Assembly: GCA_012934845.2 (NCBI GenBank)
Contig: WNNJ02000063.1
Location: forward strand, 1-64,000
Reading direction: 5' to 3'
Source: Pomphorhynchus laevis
Taxonomy: Eukaryota > Acanthocephala > Palaeacanthocephala > Echinorhynchida > Pomphorhynchidae
Length of the DNA: 64,000 nt
Positions 1 to 9,729 of the stretch are shown in pieces; the first letter of the stretch is position 1; each line of letters opens with the position of its first letter. The translations under genes were made by a program, and so were the position numbers. The notes under the pieces were generated by a model, which was not told where the DNA came from, did not search any database, and saw only the letters and a list, made by a program, of their open reading frames with translations.

Positions 1-149
1 AAAATAATAAAATATTTTTTTTGAAAATAAATTAATTTTTATAAAATTCTGTATCCATAAGATAAATTTTTTTAATGATAATATATTTATTTCAAGCTTT
101 GTACAGAAAGACGGTTCCCGCAAATGGGCCATTAAAAAATTTGCAAAAA

Positions 150-980
150 AGCAAAATTTAAATCTTAACGAATATGACCATGCTCAGCCGGTCATTTTGA
201 CATAGGTTAAAGGCCCTGGCAAATGATCTACTCCTGTCTAGGCGTTCCCGGGTCGAACGATGACCTCTGATGCACATTGATGCAGCTCGACATAGGGCAA
301 ACCCGATTACTCGTTTCAAGCGACGAATGCATTCGGCGTAGGTTTTGTCTTTTGAATTCGTGGATTGCAGCCTCGCGATTTGTTGAAGTACCCGTTGTGC
401 ACCCATACCAATGCCGCCCGAGGTAGAAAAAGCCAGCGGAATGAATGTTTCTCTTTCAATATCCGACACGCGCTTATCATATTTGGATCCTTTTCTCTCT
501 TCATTATAATTGAATGCACTTGACATCGACGCCGAGTACGAAACATCACGGTGGTTAAAAATAGCAACGTCAAAAAACGTTCGCTCGAATCGTCTCTCGT
601 ATAGTCCGCAGCATACAATATCGAGTCGCGCTTCCACATCGCGACAAGTTGTGGACGATTGGAAGATGATGCTATCATTCACTGGATTCAAGACAGACTC
701 GATCCCTACTCCGCTGCACATTGATGATAATTCCCGAGCAATAATGTCCCTTATAATATTGTGGCGGACAATTTGGAAACCTCCTCGTTTACACGAAAGA
801 AGATGTGGAATGCTTGTTTCCGCGTTGCAAACGCATCTTGCTTGTAAGTTTGCAGGCTCCTAGGCATAAATCATGGCCAAACTGTCCTGAAATTCGTTGG
901 GCGATAGATGAAAATTTTCGTGATCGATTGGGAGTGCGCTTAACCATGTCGATGCTCCGAATGCCACACTATAGTTAAGG
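150..980 (-). mobile_element. C-terminal fragment of a retroelement-type protein (zinc knuckle plus PD-(D/E)XK-like domain)
   Basis: Read on the minus strand, this region begins with a block of the type ASxWLxALPI, then a zinc-binding cluster (CVCN...H-x3-C), RHNIIRD, and a domain with ARLDI followed after about 15 residues by FFDVAIFN, and later FIPLAFSTSGGIGMG. From memory the same order of blocks occurs at the C-terminus of many uncharacterised retroelement proteins of invertebrates. The RxD...FDVxVF spacing resembles a PD-(D/E)XK nuclease core, but that is inference. The frame is interrupted by a stop about one quarter of the way in, and no reverse transcriptase is seen before position 981, so this is a decayed fragment. 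It lies outside the palindrome. The element class is not certain. Confidence 0.6.
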
Positions 981-1460
981 CGTAATGCATAGAATAATAA
1001 AATAATAATTAAATAATACAATAAAATATAATATAATAAAAATATTTTTATAATATTAAAATATTTTATATTATATTTTATAAATATTTTATATTTTTAT
1101 TAAAACAACGAATAGTGAAGTCAGTAAACAGGCTGTAAAAATATTTAACATCAGTTATATGCATGCATATACTTCAATAGGAATTTATCAGGTGTGCGGA
1201 TTATTAGGATCCGCATAGTTTGTCAATCTCAGTAAATCCTAATTTAGACAATTGTGGACAAGAAAAAACATGCAGTAGGATTCGCAATGAAAGCCACAGA
1301 ATATACATTTACATTGAAGGGAGACTGAATGAATTGGAATATTAATAATACAAAATTTATCATGATAATCATGAATAGAAAGCCCGCATAATAATGGTTT
1401 CTTAATATAACAAGCCTGCTGACATCAAGTCTGTAAAAATATAAGTGTTAAATAAATCTC
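981..1460. other. AT-rich stretch without a recognisable gene
   Basis: Low-complexity AT-rich DNA with runs of ATAATA and TTTTAT type; no open frame or repeat of note was seen. It separates the retroelement fragment at the window start from the outer edge of the palindrome. Confidence 0.6.
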
Positions 1461-1505
1461 ATGTATTGACAAGCAAATAATCTCTTTATTTGCTTGTCAA
1501 TACAT
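1461..1505. repeat. 20-bp perfect inverted repeat with 5-bp spacer at the outer palindrome edge
   Basis: Positions 1461-1480 and 1486-1505 are exact reverse complements, separated by five bases. The homology between the two giant arms stops at 1486 on the left and 43,086 on the right. The left arm edge therefore coincides with the right-hand half of this small hairpin. On the right arm only one half of the hairpin is present (43,067-43,086). Confidence 0.85.
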
Positions 1506-1815
1506 CGCAGCGAGAGCATAGAAACCTTATACTGTTAAAATCCTTAGCGACAAAACAGAAAAATTCTTAACTTTATCGCCAAAGATTAAGGGTTTAGTAC
1601 AACTCTTTAAATATACTATTTGATATTTTTACAATTTTTTAATTATTATTTAAAATTTTATTGTTTCATGGTGTTCGCAAATATTCAGTAAATTTTTATT
1701 ATCTTCGAATAAAACGTCCTTAAATTGGGCTTAAACAAGAATTTATATTTTTCTATATACGTATGTTCTGCTGAAGTCAGCGCTCGTTGATTAATTGAAG
1801 TCAAGGTTTGTTGAT

Positions 1816-2622
1816 TCAATTTCAAATCGTCAATTTCAAATCGTCAATTTTAGATCGCCAATTTAAGATCGTCAATTTAAGATAGCCAATTCCAGATCGT
1901 CAATTTCATATCATCAATTTAAGATCGCCAATTCCAGATCGTCAATTTCAGATCATCAATTTCAGATAGTCAATTTCCGATCGTCAATTTCAAATCGCCA
2001 ATTTTATAACGTCAATTTCGAATCGTCTATTTCAGATCGTCAATTTCGGATCGTCAATTTCAGATCATCAATTTCAGATCATCAATTTCAGATCGTCAAT
2101 TTCAGATCGTCAATTTCAAATCGACAATTTCAAATCGTCAGTTGCAGATCGTCAATTTCAGATCATCATTTTCAAATAGTCAATTTCAGATCGTCAATTT
2201 CAGATCGTCAATTTCAGATCGTCAATTTCAAATCGTCAATTTCAGATCGTCAATTTCAGATCGTCAATTTCAGATCGTCAATTTCAGATCGTCAATTTCA
2301 GATCGTCAATTTCAGATCGTCAATTTCAGATCGTCAATTTCAGATCGTCAATTTCAGATCGTCAATTTCAGATCGTCAATTTCCAATCCTCAATTTCAGA
2401 TCGTCAATTTCAAATCGTCAATTTCAGATCATCAATTTCAGATCGTCAATTTCAGATCGTCAATTTCAGATCGTCAATTTCAGATCGTCAATTTCAGATC
2501 GTCAATTTCAGATCGTCAATTTCAGATCGTCAATTTCAGATCGTCAATTTCAGATCGTCAATTTCAGATCGTCAATTTCAGATCGTCAATTTCAGATCGT
2601 CAATTTCAGATCGTTAATTTGA
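1816..2622 (+). repeat. 14-bp minisatellite, about 57 units
   Basis: Tandem array of a 14-bp unit of the form TTCAGATCGTCAAT. Units are variable from 1816 to about 2190 and nearly perfect from about 2190 to 2610, suggesting recent expansion of the inner part. Because 14 is not a multiple of three, a spurious 185-codon open frame runs through it with a 14-residue periodicity; I do not regard it as coding. The right-arm counterpart at 42,179-42,757 has about 41 units. Confidence 0.95.
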
Positions 2623-2711
2623 AACATATCTATAAAATATATCATACAAATTTTGAATTGTCAATTAAATCTTGTTATTATTACAAAAATTTACGGTAAG
2701 TCCATCAAACG

Positions 2712-2912
2712 ATGGTTTGTGGACGTCCCTTACACAAGCATACTTGTTACACATGCAATGGCCCAGCGGCTTTTTGTAAAGGATGCATATGTGCGAAGTC
2801 GGATAATAGATTTATTAATTGCCTCGCGCCGAATTATAAAAACAAAATAATCTTAGACACTATAAATATACACGAGAAATATCACGCAAACATATCAATA
2901 TCATGCAATTAG
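2712..2912 (+). CDS. Small Cys-rich ORF, possible mobile-element zinc-binding remnant
   Basis: A 66-codon frame with a Cys cluster: C-x2-C-N-G-P-A-A-x-C-K-x-C-x-C-A-K, then NRFINC. The same arrangement is seen at the start of the LINE C fragment near 24,398 (CNEQHAACKNCLCAREN), which suggests a shared ORF1-type zinc-binding module. A possible splice donor (GTAAGT) lies just upstream at about 2696. Its copy in the right arm differs by only a few residues and keeps all the aligned Cys except where one Cys is replaced by Arg and one Tyr by Cys. No function can be assigned, and it may be a non-coding remnant. Confidence 0.4.
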   Translation: MVCGRPLHKHTCYTCNGPAAFCKGCICAKSDNRFINCLAPNYKNKIILDTINIHEKYHANISISCN

Positions 2913-2922
2913 ATTGTCAATT

Positions 2923-3290
2923 TATATCTGAATCAGAACGTCATTTCAGATCGGCAAACACATCAATATCATGCAATGACGCTCCAAAGGACCGAGTTTG
3001 TACAATCGACGACATGTATAGAGTTGTTATATAGTGAATTCCGAAGTTAATCGATAATCGATCTTCCACAAATATGCAGTAAATATACAACTTTATCTGG
3101 AACCATTAATTACTTTTATCTTAGAATAAAACGTCCTTAAATTGAAGTTAAACAAGAATTTATATTTTACTATATACATAGATTCTACTGACGTCACTGT
3201 ATTGTTTGTTTATTAAAACATTATATGTTTGAACACAATAAAAAAATCCAACATCAATTAGATAATTTGATTGTAATAAAATGAAGAGAC
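2923..3290. other. Intergenic, no gene seen
   Basis: AT-rich DNA between the Cys-rich ORF and the MITE. A stretch around 3120-3190 (ending AAACGTCCTTAAATT...TATATAC) is a diverged copy of the sequence at about 1700-1770, so the minisatellite is bracketed by two copies of a short repeat. Nothing coding was recognised. Confidence 0.5.
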
Positions 3291-3296
3291 ATTATT

Positions 3297-3516
3297 TTAT
3301 TTATTTCACAATTTAGATCAAATATTTCGTTGCCACGTGGGCACACAATTATCAAGGATTACTCCTTGATAAGTATTTATAATCAAGACAATTTTTTAAC
3401 AAAAGTTGTCTTGATTAAAACAGTGCCTGATTATAAATACTTACCATTAAATAATCTTTGATGATAGTGAGCCCACGTGCCACCGAAATATTGGATCTAA
3501 ATTGTGAAATAAATAA
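3297..3516. mobile_element. 220-bp foldback MITE
   Basis: Both ends are reverse complements of each other over about 23 bp (TTATTTATTTCACAATTTAG at the left end). Further internal inverted segments include GCCACGTGGGC, an ATCAAGGATTA pair, and a TCAAGACAA / TTGTCTTGA pair, so the whole element can fold into one long hairpin. It has no coding capacity. The right-arm copy is at 41,284-41,503 with the same length. Confidence 0.8.
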
Positions 3517-3793
3517 TTATATATTTTCACCTTATTTACAATCTAATGACAATTAGAGATATCTATTAACAATTATATAATGTAAATAATATAAATATTG
3601 ATTAATGTTAATTAAAGTTTAGTATTCGATAAACGTCAATGCGAACTTTACGAGTATATTGTATGACAAGATAAACTTAACTTTGGAACATAAGGTAAGA
3701 ACCACGAAAAATATGTTATAAGGTAATAATTGATGCAATAATTCAATTAATGTTTTAAATTATATCGTTGATAATTGCTTTCGGGTCAAAAGT

Positions 3794-4380
3794 AACTTTT
3801 TTTATTGCGAACCATCCCTGAGAATACATAAAGAACTTTATTTATTTGATATTTCGACTGTACTTAGCAGTCATTTTCAATCTAAAAATAGAAGAAAAAT
3901 ATTACAAAAGAAAATTCAATTACAAATAATGTAACTAAGTTATAGCCCTATCGGCAACAGCAGATTTTATTTCGGCAACCTTATCACGATGTTTAGCAAG
4001 TTTATAGTTTACATCTTTTTGTACGTCTTGTGGAGGGAATTTTAAGGATTAGTTAGATTTATTCCCTTTTATTGTAGGAAAGATAGACTTATTCCCTTCC
4101 TACAATGGAAGGGAATAAATCTAACTGGTCCTTAAAATTCCCTTTACAAGACATACAAAAAGATGTAAACTATAAACTTGCTAAACATCGTGATAAGGTT
4201 GCTAAAATGAAATCAGCTATTGCCGATGGAGCTATAACTTAGTTACATTATTTTTAATTGAATTTTTTGTGTAATATTTTCTTCTATTTTTAGATTGAAA
4301 ATGACTGCTAAGTACAGTCGAAATATCAAATAAATAAAGTTCTTTTTGTATTCTCGGGGATGGTTCACAATAAAAAAGTT
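3794..4380. mobile_element. 587-bp foldback element with arms of about 280 bp
   Basis: The left half is the approximate reverse complement of the right half, starting AACTTTTTTTATTG and ending CAATAAAAAAGTT, with the axis near 4085 (TTCCTACAATGGAAGG). Read on the plus strand, the right half has a short open stretch (QDIQKDVNYKLAKHRDKVAK...) that may be a relic of a parent element's coding region. The right-arm counterpart spans 40,417-41,006. No transposase was recognised, so the class is unknown. Confidence 0.75.
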
Positions 4381-5519
4381 TCAAATTATAAAACAAAGTT
4401 TCTAATACGTTTATAAAATACTTTTCGGTGCTTGACGTAGAGGAAGATTTTCGTTGACCAAAAGTTTTACCGGTAAAACCCTTACGCCATAAGAATTATA
4501 CTCATCCAGTATTGGTTCATCGTAGATGTTTTCACAATTGGGTGACCAATTTAATTTTGATGCAAATGTTCTTCACATATTGCATTGCCAGTGGATGTAT
4601 TCACACATTATGAAATACATTAAATTTTCTTTGAACGCTATAGACTGTCAAGAAAGTGGCAAATCAGAATTGGGCGAAACTGCGTAATCGATAATATCAA
4701 TTATAAAATAAAAAAATATTATTTTCTAATTGTTACTAGAAAATCAATTTAACTATAAATTGTTATATTTTTACATTTAGATAATTTGAACATGGAGAAG
4801 TATGACGAAATATACAGTATTATATTTTGAGCAAAAGTTTACGAATGTCTACAAGTGCCAGGTAACCAATTTAAAAACTTATTAGACCAATTTTCAAAAC
4901 ACATTTTTGAATATACCTTCATCTTTTATATACTCGTATAAACAACAAAAACGCTTTCTATTATATAAATCAAGTAAAGCATTCTAAATTCTTCCAGTTA
5001 CATAAATATCATTAAGTAGCTATTGGATTAAATATCTATCTAAAATCGAATAGTTCTATTAAAAAATGACTGTTTAATGAAGATTATGTGATATTCTCAA
5101 ACTAATTCATGCAAAACAGGACATATTTAAAAATAGTAATTGAAAATATTATCAAAAGAGTATAAAACAGCTATTTTGTAGAAATTTTTAATCATATTCT
5201 TTTTAACAAAATGCTTTCCTAAGAAACTTATATTAATAGCATTTTTGCAGATGATTCACTTATATAAATAATTTCTAACGCATGTTTGAATTTTTCATGT
5301 CAAACGTTTGTCAAAAAAAACGCTAACTAAAAAAACTTTAGTTATACTTTATTTTTTTACAAATGTTACGATGTTCGTCTTAACACCGGTGTGAATTTTC
5401 ATAGCTACATACGCAAGTTGCGTGCATTTGACACTCCGCAATGTATGATTGTTAATAAATTATGTTGGCAAATTTTTTGTACTATTTTGCGAAGAACAGC
5501 TTATATTCTTTAACCACTG
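4381..5519. other. Intergenic, no gene seen, one short dispersed repeat
   Basis: AT-rich sequence. Positions 5359-5432 contain a repeat of about 70 bp (ACAAATGTTACGATGTTCGT ... ACGCAAGTTGCGTGCAT) that reappears at 8880-8952 in the same orientation. Nothing coding was recognised. Confidence 0.5.
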
Positions 5520-5940
5520 GATGTCTAGCTCATTTATTTAGAGCCTGACTGAGGCCATTAATTGAGTATGCCACACCATCGACTTGTCCATGTACACGCA
5601 AGGAACTTAATGGTTTGGAAAGAATTCTTCGAGATTTTACTAAGTTGTGCCGAGAATGAAGGGACTTACCGTGTTGTGTACGCTTGAAACGCTTAAATTT
5701 AGACCCCGTAAGAAACATATTGAAGACGCTAGATTTGATAACAATGTAAAACACTGTGAAAATAAACGACGGCTTTCAAATCGAGTGCGTTTCGATAGGC
5801 GGGTCGTCGGAATAATACATTGTATGTAAAAATAATAAATTACGGTAAGTGTCCGAGTAATTTCCGGCATTCACATCGAGCTATTAATATAAGGAATGAG
5901 CTTCCAGATTCTATAGTCACTGCTGACAATCGTAAGTAAT
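5520..5940 (+). mobile_element. CR1/L2-type LINE, C-terminal RT fragment
   Basis: Plus-strand frames read RPLIEYATPSTCPC, then KELNGLERILRDFTKLC, RLKRLNLDPV and finally RAINIRNELPDSIVTADN. These match the conserved end of CR1/jockey-type ORF2 proteins (RPxLEYxxPxW...IxxLExVQrrFT, RLxxLxLxxL, and RxxNxWNxLPxxVVxA). Frames change between blocks, so it is a decayed piece about 420 bp long. In the right arm a deletion of about 220 bp removes most of the interior. Confidence 0.65.
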
Positions 5941-6293
5941 TCAAATCAATAATTTTGCAGTGAATAAAGTCACAAGAAATGATTAAACGACGTGTGGACT
6001 ATCCCTTGATTTGACTTGTCTTCTTAAAAATCTAACTAAAATCTAACCTTCAGATTAGCAAAATAATAGTTAAGATATTTAATAAAGTTAAAATATTCAA
6101 CTTAAAAATATTACATATTTATTATGTTGTCGCTTTTTCTTCATCCGTGCCTATCAAACGCCGGACCTCGTATGCACATTGATATGCAGCACGCAATATG
6201 GAGTCCGATAATCTTTCGGAGGCGTGTTATCTCGTGATCATACGAGGTGCTCTACTTTGCAACGAGCTTGTTCGCTAGGCGTTGCAAAAACCT

Positions 6294-8151
6294 CGACGCA
6301 GACTTCCCCTCTCCGCCTAAGCAGGAGAATACGATTATTAAGAAATCTTGGTATTTGCTTTGGGGGATGTCTTCTTATAAAGAACACTAATCCCGAGATT
6401 GCCCAGGTGCACCAAAGGCGCACCCGAGCGCTTCCACTTAATGATAGTTGCTGGGTTCGATTCAGGGCTCATCTAGCCCTCTTCCGGACATATTTGAATC
6501 TATTCAAGTCGGTTATGGCAGTCCAGTTTATAGTAACAGAAAACCCTAGATATCTTACTCGATGTGTAAATACTGAGAGTGGTTGATTGTGCAAAATGGA
6601 AGAGAGAGCAGAAGTTGTTAGTCTCTTTAGCTTTTTATAGTGGCAGGGGAGTCATGAAAGACAACCGCCTGCGATTTAAATGAGTTGAGTAAAATATTGG
6701 AGTGGGATAGATGGTCTTTTAATCTAAAAAAGGAACGGCTGATATCTAAGACTACATTTGTGCACCTGCGTCCTCTAAACAGGGATGTTGTATCATCAGC
6801 ATATACCACTAGATATTGATAACGTTTAAAAGTTGGAACAAAACAATGGATGCATCAACATTAGAAGAAAGATGGGAGTCTTGAGGCACACTGGTAATTG
6901 GTTAGAACCGATGAGCATCACGGTCATCCTCGTAAAAAATCGCTTGATGAACAAAAATATATCCACCCTGTTAACAATTCTCACATGCAACCTGAAGGAC
7001 TTGAGAGGATATAACAAAAGGAATAGAGATGCGGTCAAATGCTACAGAAAAAATCAAGAAAAACAGCCACATAAAGCTGATGGCTGTTTTCTTGGCAAAA
7101 CCGATGCACTTCACCTATTGGCGAGTGGACTGACAGACTCTTTACAAACCAATGAAAACCTAGTGGGATTAAATTACGCCTACTGAAATGATCGCGGACT
7201 TTATGCGCAAGCGCGTTTTTGTAAATAGAGATTAGTGCATTTTGGATCGAAATGGACCGCAGATCTTTAGGACATGTAACCGGTTTATTCTCTGTTAAAA
7301 ATATTCGACGGCAATTTTAATACTTGCAATATCGGATGGTGAGGCTAAAATTAAAGTGATGGCGACCCCCTTTCTCTGATTGTCTGTCAAAAGTTGACAG
7401 ACTCGAATGTAGAGTGGCGAATGGGTTTTGTAGGTACCTGTAAGCGGACCTTAGAAGTTAAGAATACTCGTAAACGATAGATCCCTACTCCTAATCCGCC
7501 CCAGGTAGAGATTAGTTTGGGAAAAGAGTTGCTCCATAATTGTGATGGGATAGTGACTCTTCCAAAACTTTATCAAGACCTATGTTACCGATCCAGCTTG
7601 ATGCCATCTCCTTCCAGCTGACAAACTTCTCTTTCTTGAAAATCTTCCAGAAATAAGACTGAGATGTATTAAGGCGAGCAATGCTAGCCTTAATAGTTAA
7701 AGTTTATACCGAGAACTCCAATATTCTTTCGAGCGAGCTTGTTTTAAGGAAACAGAGAGATTGGGTATACGTAACATTTTTCCTAGGACCATGAGATTTG
7801 TCGGAGTGGTATAAAACATACGACCTTTGTAGGTAGTCGAAAGTATCTTGGTAGCTTGTGAAGAGAGATAGGAATTGAATCGGGTCGAACTCTCACAACT
7901 TACAACATATAGAGTTCGATAGTCGTTTGAAAGAGCACCACTCTGACTGGATCTAAGTGGAACTTCGTTCTCAGCAGAGTATATTCCTCCAACCGCCAAC
8001 AAAGTATGTCGTGCGAGATGGTCAATTGTTGCGTGACTGCTCAGTACAGAAGGGCTTAAGCAGTCACTTCACATGTAGCAGTAGAATGTCGAGGAGAGAA
8101 TTAGTTGTTGAGCAATGAAAGGTCGGGGATGATGGTTTGTGAGAATTGAGT
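6294..8151 (-). mobile_element. LINE family B, internal-to-3' fragment (left arm)
   Basis: Minus-strand reading gives, in order, the EN C-terminus (about 8150-8080), a linker with RFNSYLSSQATKILSTTYKG, RT blocks, VVYADDT-type YADD box (MVYADDTTSLFRGRRC), RYLGFSVTINW and RLWCTWAISGLVF. It is the same family as the elements at 50,590-54,430 and 62,300-64,000. Several frame changes show that it is dead. The fragment is 5'-truncated within EN and lacks the family 3' tail. The right-arm copy lies at 36,868-38,725. Confidence 0.8.
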
Positions 8152-9045
8152 TGTGCAGTAGTTCATTTGAGCATTAAGCATAGCAAAATAATATTTGTAA
8201 TGGTACACGGCAAGTTTTTGTTTTTTCCTTTAAAACATAATTCATTACTTTTTTAGCCGGTTTCACATTATTATTACATGACAACATTGCGAGCAAAGCC
8301 CGATAGTTGCATCACATAAAAAACATTAAGTTGCTAAAAGAGCTTGTTTTAATCGTTGTAACGAACTGCACCGTTCAATTTCCACATCCAACTGATTCAA
8401 CCTCTTCATGATTGGCCGATTGAACTGCATTACCTTTGAATGAATAATTTGTTTTGCATGCAGATAGAGTGAATATCCGTTTCTACGGATATTAAAATAT
8501 CCGTAGTATAGAAATCCGAAAATGAAAAGATGTTGGACAATAATCTTCGTTGTGTTTTTTTGTAATTTACCTATGCTCTATACTGTACAGGCATTATGAA
8601 TTCAGCGACAGTTTAATTTCGGATGTATCTTTTTCAAATATTGACGAGATATTTATTTTTTAATAGGAATTTTGCGCAATATAAACTGATAGTTTTGGAT
8701 CGAATGATATTAACAAAGCGATATTTAGTCAAGTATAAGTACATATATGAGAATAATATTTATAAGTAGTTTTATTAGTCGACATAGTAAATATTTTCAT
8801 TTGAAATAAAAATTCTAAAATATTCAATATGAAAGAAATTAAAAATATTGGGCAATGGATATTAAATTGATAAAAAAACTACAAATGTTACAATGTTTGT
8901 CAACTCACCGATGTCAATTTTCATAGTAGCATACGCAAGTTGCGTGCATGAATGTACGCAAGTTGACTATAAAATTAACTTTCATTTAATTTTAGCTGTA
9001 AATAGTCTTAACTTTAAATTACGTAAAATATGTAAATTGGGATAA
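8152..9045. other. Intergenic with short hairpin and dispersed repeat
   Basis: No gene is visible. A small hairpin lies at about 8478-8513 (ATATCCG...CGGATAT repeated in inverted order). Positions 8880-8952 are the second copy of the short repeat at 5359-5432, about 82% identical by eye. The sequence is otherwise AT-rich and unique apart from the mirrored right arm. Confidence 0.5.
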
Positions 9046-9252
9046 TTGCACATTTACTTGTCAGTTAAAAGGAACCTGTACCTGGACAAACAAATTCACT
9101 TCAAAAATATTAAAACTTGGAATGTAACAAGAAAAGGTTTAATTAGATCTAGATATGAAAATGAATTTATAAAACTTAAATATAAAGCAGTAAAGTTATT
9201 ATTTCGAAGGATGAACTCACAGTCTCCTGGAAAGATTTATGTGATGCTTTAA
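9046..9252 (+). CDS. Hypothetical 68-codon ORF upstream of the GT13 gene
   Basis: A basic, Lys/Arg-rich frame without recognised motifs. It is identical at the protein level in both palindrome arms, although the neighbouring GT13 copies differ at about ten residues. Over 207 bp at about 98% identity this could be chance. It could be an exon of an unrecognised gene or a random open frame; no function is proposed. Confidence 0.25.
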   Translation: MHIYLSVKRNLYLDKQIHFKNIKTWNVTRKGLIRSRYENEFIKLKYKAVKLLFRRMNSQSPGKIYVML

Positions 9253-9643
9253 TAATATATTATAGGTAATATATAATATATTTGATTAATATGTCTTATC
9301 TTATGTTAGTAAGAAATTCGAATTTATTTTTAAAGTCTATTAACATGGAAAATGACTCAGTGATCTATTTATGCCTTCTACTCCCAATTTTAGAACTTCA
9401 AATTTAGCATAGTGTGTTGAAGCCCATAAAAGTAGAAATTTGAGTGCTAATTTAATTTGTCTCAGTGGACGCCCAATTGCACGGTTCTATACTACTCAAT
9501 TTGGACATCACATTCGAAATAAACGAAACTGTGACATATTAACTTATAGAAGCTATGCCTTTCTGAAACTTAATATGCATTTTATTTTTAAATTTTGAAC
9601 TTTTAAATAAAGTTTGGCATTGCCTTAAACTTTTGCTTTACAG

Positions 9644-9711
9644 GTAACGTCTCTCTAAATTAATAAAAATATGACAATTATTTACGAGTCAAAGGATTTC
9701 TGATTTTTCAG
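9644..9711 (+). other. Candidate 68-bp intron in the GT13 5' leader
   Basis: The sequence CAG|GTAACG at 9644 and TTTTTCAG ending at 9711 form a plausible donor and acceptor pair enclosing 68 bp, 18 bp before the GT13 start codon. The same structure is present in the right arm. Nothing but the consensus supports splicing. Confidence 0.3.
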
Positions 9712-9729
9712 TTACCTGTTTTTAGACTT

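Noticed and set aside
510-863. 117-codon plus-strand ORF
   Set aside because: It is the opposite-strand shadow of the retroelement C-terminus, whose conserved blocks read on the minus strand.
1816-2622. CRISPR-like array
   Set aside because: Direct tandem 14-bp units without spacers, in a eukaryotic context; it is a minisatellite.
2142-2699. 185-codon ORF with 14-residue repeats
   Set aside because: It is the minisatellite read in frame. A 14-bp unit cycles through all frames, so the ORF is a by-product without coding evidence.
8450-8540. Riboswitch or terminator-like hairpin (ATATCCG inverted repeats)
   Set aside because: Short, AT-rich, in an animal-type context with no attached gene; treated as a simple hairpin.
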